The position numbers and the translations under genes were made by a program. The notes beneath the pieces were generated by a model. It worked only from the letters and a program-made list of their open reading frames with translations. It was not told the origin of the DNA and made no database searches. 5,003 nt of DNA from NCBI GenBank assembly GCA_027040375.1, contig JALUMJ010000223.1, positions 1-5,003 of the forward strand. The letters run 5' to 3'. This document shows, in pieces, positions 1-5,003 of this stretch. The stretch comes from Campylobacteraceae bacterium. Its GTDB lineage: Bacteria > Campylobacterota > Campylobacteria > Campylobacterales > Sulfurospirillaceae. Every line of letters begins with the position of its first letter. Positions within the stretch are counted from its first letter, which is position 1.

Positions 1-90
1 GGCACAAATCATATCTGATTCATATATACCAATTTATAAACCGTGAGTTTGTTTCCTTTTTACACACTTATATACATTTTTCTTACATAA

Positions 91-120
91 TTAACTATTT
101 CTTTCATTTGCTACGATAAT
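91..120 (+). promoter_or_regulatory. Candidate sigma70-type promoter for the symporter operon
   Basis: GATAAT at 115-120 matches the -10 consensus at five of six positions. An overlapping alternative is TGC-TACGAT at 109-117, an extended -10 form. TTAACT at 91-96 is a weak -35 candidate with an 18-base spacer. Upstream DNA has recurring T tracts (about 49-60, 77-82 and 97-104), as described for Campylobacter and Helicobacter sigma70 promoters, which often lack a -35 box. The start point would fall near 125-127, giving a leader of roughly 43 bases before the ATG at 169. Positions 1-90 hold nothing else I can support. This is inference from motif and position only. Confidence 0.4.
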
Positions 121-145
121 GCTATTTTAATAAAATAGTATTATC
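115..145. repeat. 31-bp near-perfect palindrome upstream of the symporter operon
   Basis: The core CTATTTTA-A-TAAAATAG at 122-138 is a perfect dyad with 8-base arms around one central A. It is flanked by GATAAT at 115-120 and its exact complement ATTATC at 140-145. The only mismatch between the 15-base half sites is G121 against T139, which could still pair as G-U in RNA. The dyad covers the predicted -10 and transcription start and ends 23 bases before the start codon. That position suits an operator for a dimeric repressor. It could instead be a hairpin ending an upstream transcript, but no clear T run follows it; the next bases are a TTATC-TTATC-TTATA direct repeat (141-155). Confidence 0.75.
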
Positions 146-157
146 TTATCTTATAAA

Positions 158-163
158 AAGGAG
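158..163 (+). promoter_or_regulatory. Ribosome binding site of the small subunit gene
   Basis: AAGGAG at 158-163 is a near-full Shine-Dalgarno match, five bases before the ATG at 169. It fixes that ATG as the start and argues against the overlapping +1-shifted frame that opens at 195. Confidence 0.85.
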
Positions 164-168
164 AACAT

Positions 169-423
169 ATGGACAATAGTGCTGCTCAAGCTTATTGGAA
201 AGAGAATGTATCAGTTATTCTCAAAATGTTAGCGATATGGTTTATCGTTTCTTATGGATGTGGAATCATCTTTATAGACGAATTAAATGCTATATCTTTT
301 GGTGGATTCAAACTTGGTTTCTGGTTTGCTCAACAAGGCTCAATTTATGTATTTGTAATTCTTATCTTTGTTTACGCAAAGATGATGGAAAGAATCGAAA
401 AAAAATACGATGTACACGAATAA
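169..423 (+). CDS. DUF4212 family sodium:solute symporter small subunit
   Basis: This 84-residue, very hydrophobic protein matches the DUF4212 family (TIGR03647), which accompanies symporters of the VC_2705 subfamily and is presumed to be their accessory inner-membrane subunit. Two membrane helices are visible, at about residues 16-38 and 51-72. The family pattern is clear: a YW pair at 9-10, AIWFIVSYG at 22-30, the block GFWFAQQGSIYVFV at 50-63, and a charged C-terminal tail (KMMERIEKKYDVHE, 71-84). The length is typical for the family. A strong AAGGAG site supports the start. The symporter follows after a 66-base gap with its own ribosome binding site, and the pair is almost certainly co-transcribed. 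The subunit's role, whether assembly, stability or gating, is not established. A looser alternative is a DUF485-like small partner as found next to ActP, but the FWFAQQGS block favours DUF4212. Confidence 0.93.
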   Translation: MDNSAAQAYWKENVSVILKMLAIWFIVSYGCGIIFIDELNAISFGGFKLGFWFAQQGSIYVFVILIFVYAKMMERIEKKYDVHE

Positions 424-429
424 AATTAT

Positions 430-445
430 ACAACTGCAAAGTTGT
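430..445 (+). repeat. Small inverted repeat between the two symporter genes
   Basis: ACAACT at 430-435 and AGTTGT at 440-445 are exact complements around a four-base GCAA loop, a potential six-pair RNA hairpin. It starts six bases after the stop of the small subunit gene. No T run follows (the next bases are TCCTTAGT), so a terminator is unlikely. It could mark an mRNA processing or stabilising element that sets the ratio of the two subunits, or it may be chance. The rest of the 66-base gap holds only the AAGGA site at 479-483 serving the symporter. Confidence 0.4.
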
Positions 446-489
446 TCCTTAGTATCGTGTGAAATAATAGTTAAGAAAAAGGATAATAT

Positions 490-2391
490 ATGGAATTACA
501 AACTTTAATTTATTTATTTGTTGGTCTTTCATTTGCTTTATATATAGGTATTGCTATATGGGCAAAAGCGGGATCAACTAAAGAGTTTTATATAGCAGGT
601 GGTGGTGTTCACCCAGTATTAAATGGTATGGCAACTGGTGCTGACTGGATGAGTGCGGCTTCTTTTATCTCACTTGCTGGTATAGTTTCTCTAAAAGGTA
701 GTGATGGTGGCGCTTATCTTATGGGTTGGACTGGTGGATATGTTCTACTAGCGATGCTTCTTGCACCTTATTTGAGAAAATTTGGTAAATTTACTGTTCC
801 TGATTTTGTTGGGGATAGATATTATTCTGACTTTGCTCGCGCGGTTGCTGTTATATGTGTTATTTTTATCTCATTCACATATGTCGCAGGTCAAATGAGA
901 GGTGTTGGAATCGTATTTTCAAGATTTTTACAAGTTGATGTAAATATGGGTGTTTATATCGGTATGTTTATAGTTTTTATTTACGCAGTTCTTGGTGGAA
1001 TGAAAGGTATAACTTATACTCAAGTTGCTCAATACTGTGTTATGATTTTTGCTTTTACAGTTCCTGCAATTTTCTTATCTTTACAAGTAACAAGCACTTT
1101 CTTACCACAAATCGGATTAGGAGGGATGATACCATTCGCCTTTGATGATGGGGTACACATGATAAAAAGCGGAACATATCTCTTGCACGCACTTGATGCA
1201 TCTATGACTGATATAGGTTTTAAAGCTTATACAGCTGGGCATTCAAGCACTTGGAATGTTTTTATGTTAACAACTGCTTTGATGCTAGGAACTGCTGGTC
1301 TTCCACATGTTATAGTTAGATTTTTTACAACTCCGACTGTAAAAGGTGCTAGAATATCAGCTGGTTGGGCTTTAGTATTTATAGCTATTCTTTATACGCA
1401 AATTCCTGCAGTTGCTGCATTTGCAAGATTAAACCTAATCAAAAACTTACAAAATGTTGATTACTCTAAATTTGTAAAAAATGAAGTTAAAAACAGTGAT
1501 GGTTCTATAAACAGAGGTTCATGGTTTAAAACTTGGGAATCTTCTGGTCTTATAGGCTGGAATGATAGAAATGGCGATGGCAAGATTCAAGTGGCTGCTG
1601 GTAAAGCATTTGCAGGCAAAAAAGGCAAACCTCATTTTAATGGTAAAATTGGGGCTAATGGTGAAAGATTAACATCTAACCCTGCTGGAAAAGTCAATAT
1701 GACTTCAGAAGAGATGAGAGCTAGTGGAAAAATTGAGAATGAAGTGTATCTTGATAGAGATATAATCGTTCTTGCAAATCCAGAGATTGCTGGACTTCCA
1801 AATTGGGTTATAGCAATCATCGCTGCTGGTGGTTTGGCTGCGGCTCTCTCAACTGCAGCTGGTCTATTGCTTGCGATTTCAACTGCGATTTCGCATGATT
1901 TACTTGGCCAAGTTCTCATGAAAGATCCAGACACTGGAAGATCAAAACTAAGTGAAAAAGCTGAACTTATGGCGGCTCGTCTTGCAGCTGTTGTGGCTAT
2001 CTTAGTTGCGGGTTACCTTGGTATCCATCCTCCTGGGTTCGTTGCACAAGTTGTTGCATTTGCATTTGGTTTGGCTGCTGCTTCATTCTTCCCTACGATA
2101 TTGATGGGAATTTTCTACAAAAGAATGAATAAAGAAGGTGCGATTGCTGGTATGCTTAGTGGACTTATATTCACTTTTGGATACATAGTTTACTTCGTAT
2201 TTATGGGTGGTGACAAAGCTGATTATCTATGGGATATAGCTCCAACAGGTATAGGTACAATTGGTATGATACTTAACTTTATAGTAGCTCTTGTAGTTAG
2301 TAGCATTACTCCTCCTCCTCCTGCGCATATACAAGAGTTGGTTGAAAATATAAGAGTTCCAAGAGGTGCTGGTAGCGCTTCAGCTCATTAA
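490..2391 (+). CDS. Sodium:solute symporter, VC_2705 subfamily (ActP-like, probable acetate/carboxylate:Na+ symporter)
   Basis: This 633-residue inner-membrane transporter of the SSF/SLC5 family (TIGR03648-like) is predicted to import a small organic acid with sodium; members are commonly annotated as cation acetate symporters. I count about 13 hydrophobic segments, near residues 5-25, 45-65, 73-94, 117-136, 152-170, 178-203, 255-272, 287-309, 437-466, 494-510, 518-541, 551-574 and 586-605. Family motifs are GADWMSAASFI (50-60), LGTAGLPHVIVRFFT (266-280) and ALSTAAGLLLAISTAISHD (452-470). S454 and T455 fall where SGLT-type transporters carry their Na2-site serines. A hydrophilic insert of about 115 residues (316-432) separates two helices and contains DRNGDGKIQ, which resembles a calcium-binding loop. 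The C-terminal tail has PPPP (608-611) and IRVPRGAG. AAGGA at 479-483 lies six bases before the ATG. Substrate is inferred from family only; lactate, pyruvate or propionate are possible. Confidence 0.93.
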   Translation: MELQTLIYLFVGLSFALYIGIAIWAKAGSTKEFYIAGGGVHPVLNGMATGADWMSAASFISLAGIVSLKGSDGGAYLMGWTGGYVLLAMLLAPYLRKFGKFTVPDFVGDRYYSDFARAVAVICVIFISFTYVAGQMRGVGIVFSRFLQVDVNMGVYIGMFIVFIYAVLGGMKGITYTQVAQYCVMIFAFTVPAIFLSLQVTSTFLPQIGLGGMIPFAFDDGVHMIKSGTYLLHALDASMTDIGFKAYTAGHSSTWNVFMLTTALMLGTAGLPHVIVRFFTTPTVKGARISAGWALVFIAILYTQIPAVAAFARLNLIKNLQNVDYSKFVKNEVKNSDGSINRGSWFKTWESSGLIGWNDRNGDGKIQVAAGKAFAGKKGKPHFNGKIGANGERLTSNPAGKVNMTSEEMRASGKIENEVYLDRDIIVLANPEIAGLPNWVIAIIAAGGLAAALSTAAGLLLAISTAISHDLLGQVLMKDPDTGRSKLSEKAELMAARLAAVVAILVAGYLGIHPPGFVAQVVAFAFGLAAASFFPTILMGIFYKRMNKEGAIAGMLSGLIFTFGYIVYFVFMGGDKADYLWDIAPTGIGTIGMILNFIVALVVSSITPPPPAHIQELVENIRVPRGAGSASAH

Positions 2392-2393
2392 AA

Positions 2394-2428
2394 TAAAATG
2401 GTTGGTACAATATGTGCCAACCATTTTA
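2394..2428 (+). terminator. Strong hairpin after the symporter gene, likely a leaky terminator or attenuator
   Basis: Bases 2394-2409 pair with 2413-2428 around an ATA loop: 16 pairs, with one T-G wobble (2406 with 2416). The arms include AAAATGGTTGG and its exact complement CCAACCATTTT. It starts two bases after the symporter stop codon. On the + strand the T run is only TTTT and itself lies in the stem, so termination may be partial. On the - strand the flank is T-richer (complement of 2389-2398), so the hairpin could act in both directions. The next start codon is only 17 bases beyond the hairpin, so it probably lowers transcription of the downstream genes relative to the transporter, or protects the 3' end of the transporter mRNA. 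Confidence 0.8.
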
Positions 2429-2433
2429 ACTCT

Positions 2434-2439
2434 AAGGTG
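2434..2439 (+). promoter_or_regulatory. Ribosome binding site of the DUF294 gene
   Basis: AAGGTG at 2434-2439 lies six bases before the ATG at 2446. That spacing favours this start over the second in-frame ATG at 2452 (residue 3), from which it would be 12 bases away. Confidence 0.7.
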
Positions 2440-2445
2440 TAAAAT

Positions 2446-4269
2446 ATGAGTATGCACGATCAAAAAACTTTCTTAAGATCAATACATCCTTTTGAAATAT
2501 TAAGCGAAGATGAGCTTAATAAAACACTCCAATCTTTAAACATAGCTTACTATAAAAAAGATGAAATACTCATATCTCCAGATTTAAAATCTAATTTTTT
2601 ATATATTGTTGTTAAAGGAGAAGTTGGCGAATATCGCAATAATGAGCTTATAAAAATCTATACTAACTCAAATATATTTGATGCCGATGCTTTGATATAT
2701 AATAATACAAAAGATGAATTTACAGTTATGGAAGAGCTTATCTGTTTTGAATTGGATAAAAAAGTTTTTCTCTCTTTATTTGATACAAATAACATCTTTA
2801 AAGATTTTTTTATACAAGATTTAGCAAATAAAATTCAATCTGCAAAACAAAAAGAGTATTCTAGCGAACTTTCTGGTTTTATGATTGCAAAAGTATATGA
2901 CACATATATACACGAACCTTGCATAGTTGATGCAAACACTCCCATTATGACAGCTTTGAAAAAAATGGACAAAACTAAAAACAAATGTATAATAGTGAAA
3001 AATGGAGCAAATTATAAGTATGGCATAGTAACTGATAGCACCATAAGAAAATATGTTTTATTTAATAATTACGATAAGTTTGATTCCATTGGCCCAATAG
3101 CGTTGCATCCTATCATAACTATAGAGTATGGTGATTTTCTATCAAACGCACTATTGTCTATGACAAAAAATTCAATAAAAAGGCTCGTTGTTATTAAAGA
3201 TGAAAAAGTTTTTGGTTTGCTCGAACAACTTGATTTACTAAGTTATTTTGCAAATCATACACATTTAGTTTCAGTACAGATAAGAAAAGCAAAAAGCATA
3301 TGTGAGCTAAAAACAGCAAGTCAAGATTTTATCAACATCATAAAAAAACTACATGCAAAGGGAACAAAAGTTGAATATATAGCGCAATTAATATCAGAAT
3401 TAAATGAAAAAATATATGAAAAGCTATATGAGATGATTATGCCAAAAGAGTTATCAGATAAAGCGGCCTTACTTGTTATGGGCAGTGAAGGTAGAAAAGA
3501 GCAAATGCTAAAAACTGACCAAGATAATGCTCTTATAATTGATGATTTTGAAGATGAAAAAGATTTTGAACCCTATATGATAAAATTCAACAAAGTTTTA
3601 TTGGATTTTGGATTTCCAAAGTGTGAAGGAAATATCATGGTTTCAAATCCATATTGGCGAAAAAAATCAAAAGCATTTGTAGCAGAGATAAACAGATGGA
3701 TTGAAGCACCTAGTGGCGATGACTATATGCACTTTGCAATATTTTTTGATTCTATTTGCGTTGCTGGCAACAAGGAGCTTCTTGTAAAGTTAAAAAATAT
3801 AATATTTGACAAATTAAAAGGCAAAGATGTAATCATGGCTAATTTTGCCAAAGCATCACTTTTATTTGACACTCCAATAGGTATGTTTTCAAATCTTAAA
3901 ACACGAAATCACAAAGTTGATGTAAAAAAAGGTGGAATTTTTCCTATAGTTCAAGGTATAAGGAGTTTAGCGTTAGAAAATCAAATACTCCAAACAAACA
4001 CCGTTGAAAGGATAAATGAATTAGTTAAAATAAATATACTCGAAAAGAAATTTGCTAGTGAACTCATCGAATCATTTGATACACTTTTAAATCTTCGACT
4101 CAAAGAGAGATTAAGTGAAATAAATTCAAAAAAAAGTGACAGTCCAAATATGATTTCTGTTAGCAATTTAAATCAGCTAGAATTAGATCTTTTAAAAGAT
4201 AGTTTTAAAATTGTAAATATGTTCAAAAAATTCATTTCTCATCACTTTCAAACTGATAGAGTTAGCTAA
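2446..4269 (+). CDS. cNMP-binding-like / CBS / DUF294 nucleotidyltransferase protein
   Basis: This 607-residue soluble protein has the architecture usually annotated as a predicted signal-transduction protein with cAMP-binding, CBS and nucleotidyltransferase domains. Domains in order: a cyclic-nucleotide-binding-like beta roll (about 14-130), two CBS repeats (about 155-205 and 215-268), a DUF294 GlnD-like nucleotidyltransferase (about 285-430), and a DUF294 C-terminal helical domain (about 455-600). The transferase signature is clear: GSEGRKEQ at 346-353, then TDQDN at 357-361 with the likely metal-binding pair D358 and D360. The family blocks NPYWRK (401-406) and FFDSICVAG (433-441) follow. 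The cNMP region lacks the usual phosphate-binding cassette Glu and Arg, so ligand binding is doubtful. It lies between the transporter and a DnaQ-like nuclease, and its stop abuts the nuclease start. Neither acceptor nor nucleotide is known for this family; a role in sensing energy state or controlling the transporter is inference. Confidence 0.9.
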   Translation: MSMHDQKTFLRSIHPFEILSEDELNKTLQSLNIAYYKKDEILISPDLKSNFLYIVVKGEVGEYRNNELIKIYTNSNIFDADALIYNNTKDEFTVMEELICFELDKKVFLSLFDTNNIFKDFFIQDLANKIQSAKQKEYSSELSGFMIAKVYDTYIHEPCIVDANTPIMTALKKMDKTKNKCIIVKNGANYKYGIVTDSTIRKYVLFNNYDKFDSIGPIALHPIITIEYGDFLSNALLSMTKNSIKRLVVIKDEKVFGLLEQLDLLSYFANHTHLVSVQIRKAKSICELKTASQDFINIIKKLHAKGTKVEYIAQLISELNEKIYEKLYEMIMPKELSDKAALLVMGSEGRKEQMLKTDQDNALIIDDFEDEKDFEPYMIKFNKVLLDFGFPKCEGNIMVSNPYWRKKSKAFVAEINRWIEAPSGDDYMHFAIFFDSICVAGNKELLVKLKNIIFDKLKGKDVIMANFAKASLLFDTPIGMFSNLKTRNHKVDVKKGGIFPIVQGIRSLALENQILQTNTVERINELVKINILEKKFASELIESFDTLLNLRLKERLSEINSKKSDSPNMISVSNLNQLELDLLKDSFKIVNMFKKFISHHFQTDRVS

Positions 4270-4881
4270 ATGCTAAATAAATTCTTAAAAAAAAGAAATC
4301 AGAAAAAGCTAACTGATGACAAATTTTCCTTTATTTTTGATGAGTGCATCAGTGATGAAGTGATTGTTTATGATACTGAAACAACAGGTCTAAATCCTAA
4401 AAAAGATGAAATATTATCCATAGGAGCTGTAAAAGTAAAGGGCAATAAAATACTTACATCAAAAAAATTTGAGATTTTTTTAAAACCAACTAGACATATA
4501 AATGAAGAAAGCATAAAAATACACTATATAAGAAATATTGACCTGGAAAATGGAAGTGCTCCACAAGTTGGTATAAAAGAATTTTTAAATTTCATTGGAA
4601 ATAGAACTCTAGTTGGGTATTATCTTGAGTTTGATGTTAAAATGATAAATAAATATTTAAAACCATTGCTTGGAATAAAATTGCCAAACAAACAAATTGA
4701 AGTATCGCAACTCTATTATAAAAAAAAGAAAAGATCCATTCCTGATGCAAGAATAGACCTTAGATTTGACACCATCATGAATGACCTAGGACTTCCTATA
4801 TTTGGAAAACATGATGCATTAAGCGATGCTATCATGACTGCCATAATGTATATAAAACTCAAAAATATACAACATATTTGA
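4270..4881 (+). CDS. DnaQ-like DEDDh 3'-5' exonuclease
   Basis: This 203-residue protein of the RNase T/DnaQ superfamily is the kind often annotated as DNA polymerase III epsilon-like. All catalytic residues of the DEDDh class are visible: D35 and E37 in VYDTETTG (motif I), D122 in GYYLEFDVKMI (motif II), and H181 with D186 in HDALSDA (motif III). It should remove nucleotides from 3' ends of DNA or RNA with two metal ions. The first 29 residues are Lys-rich and lie outside the fold. No beta-clamp motif or polymerase-binding tail is evident, and its place in a transporter operon argues against being the replicative proofreading subunit. Its ATG directly follows the TAA of the DUF294 gene in the same frame, with only a weak AGAG (4258-4261) upstream, so translation is probably coupled. 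Its natural substrate is unknown. Confidence 0.92.
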   Translation: MLNKFLKKRNQKKLTDDKFSFIFDECISDEVIVYDTETTGLNPKKDEILSIGAVKVKGNKILTSKKFEIFLKPTRHINEESIKIHYIRNIDLENGSAPQVGIKEFLNFIGNRTLVGYYLEFDVKMINKYLKPLLGIKLPNKQIEVSQLYYKKKKRSIPDARIDLRFDTIMNDLGLPIFGKHDALSDAIMTAIMYIKLKNIQHI

Positions 4882-5003
4882 AAATCACAGCTATAATTCC
4901 AACCTTTAATAGAGCTACACTAGTTAGTGATGCGATAAATTCCATACTTAATCAAACTTATAGTATCGATGAAATTATCGTTATAGATGATGGCTCAACT
5001 GAT
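4878..5003 (+). CDS. Family 2 glycosyltransferase, N-terminal part (runs off window)
   Basis: An open frame from TTG at 4878 to the window edge gives 42 codons. The translation begins (M)KITAIIPTFNRATLV and continues through ILNQTY to EIIVIDDGSTD. This is the classic start of a GT-A fold, family 2 glycosyltransferase: the first beta strand with the PTFNR nucleotide-binding turn, then the VIDDGSTD block that contacts UDP-sugar. I chose TTG because it is the only usual start codon just before the conserved strand; codons upstream in this frame (TAT, ACA, ACA, TAT) offer none. It overlaps the exonuclease stop by three bases (TTGA), and no clear ribosome binding site is seen, so it is probably translationally coupled. 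The acceptor is unknown; surface polysaccharide or glycoprotein synthesis is typical. The gene is incomplete only because the window ends. Confidence 0.88.
   Translation, partial: MKITAIIPTFNRATLVSDAINSILNQTYSIDEIIVIDDGSTD

Noticed and set aside
1..16. GGCAC at the window edge as part of a sigma54 promoter
   Set aside because: No GC dinucleotide lies at the required spacing for a -24/-12 element.
3..119. Stop-free + frame upstream of the first gene, and a short alternative frame ending at TGA 44-46, as possible tails of an upstream gene
   Set aside because: Translations are low-complexity (Tyr/Ile/Phe/His-rich) or only 14 codons long, with no recognisable domain. The upstream gene may end near here, but the window does not show enough to call it.
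195..452. 85-codon open frame overlapping the small subunit gene
   Set aside because: It is a +1-shifted shadow of the DUF4212 gene, has no ribosome binding site, and its translation is unlike any family I know.
1632..1934. 100-codon open frame on the - strand inside the symporter gene
   Set aside because: It lies antisense to strongly conserved symporter motifs and encodes a Ser/Ala/Ile-rich product expected from reverse reading of that coding sequence.
3981..4166. 61-codon open frame on the - strand inside the DUF294 gene
   Set aside because: Its Phe/Ser/Leu-rich product is what antisense reading of Lys/Glu/Asn-rich helices gives; there is no independent support.
4287..4294. Eight-A run near the start of the exonuclease gene (similar runs at 4128-4135 and 4720-4727) as a phase-variation or frameshift site
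   Set aside because: Runs of this length are expected in such AT-rich, Lys-rich coding DNA. Phase-variable genes in Campylobacterota usually use longer G/C runs, and the main frame is intact across each run.

Overview
The window looks like a chromosomal segment of an AT-rich member of the Campylobacterota (former Epsilonproteobacteria). A marine or environmental genus such as Sulfurimonas or a relative of Arcobacter is my best guess. This rests on strong A/T bias, heavy ATA, AAA and AGA codon use, very tight gene packing, and a T-tract-rich upstream region in place of a clear -35 box. No marker gene fixes the genus. All supported genes lie on the + strand.

Layout. Positions 1-168 carry no gene I can support. 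They hold T-rich DNA, a candidate promoter around 91-120, and a striking 31-bp dyad (115-145) lying over the -10 and start region. Next come a small two-helix membrane protein of the DUF4212 type (169-423) and a 633-residue sodium:solute symporter of the VC_2705/ActP-like subfamily (490-2391), the two halves of one predicted transporter. A strong hairpin (2394-2428) follows the symporter. Beyond it is a 607-residue protein with a cNMP-binding-like fold, two CBS repeats and a DUF294 nucleotidyltransferase module (2446-4269). A DEDDh 3'-5' exonuclease (4270-4881) abuts its stop codon in the same frame. The last 126 bases are the start of a family 2 glycosyltransferase, opening with TTG at 4878 and running off the window.

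How they fit together. Small subunit, symporter, cNMP/CBS/DUF294 protein and DnaQ-like nuclease form a gene association that, to my knowledge, recurs in other Proteobacteria (for example the PA3232-PA3235 neighbourhood of Pseudomonas aeruginosa). The likely transported substrate is a small carboxylate such as acetate. The DUF294 protein looks like a sensor/transferase that could report adenylate or second-messenger state. Why an exonuclease is tied to it is not explained by known biochemistry, and this is the most interesting open question here. The glycosyltransferase probably begins an unrelated surface-polysaccharide function that is only co-transcribed.

I saw no tRNA, rRNA, CRISPR array, insertion sequence or phage gene.
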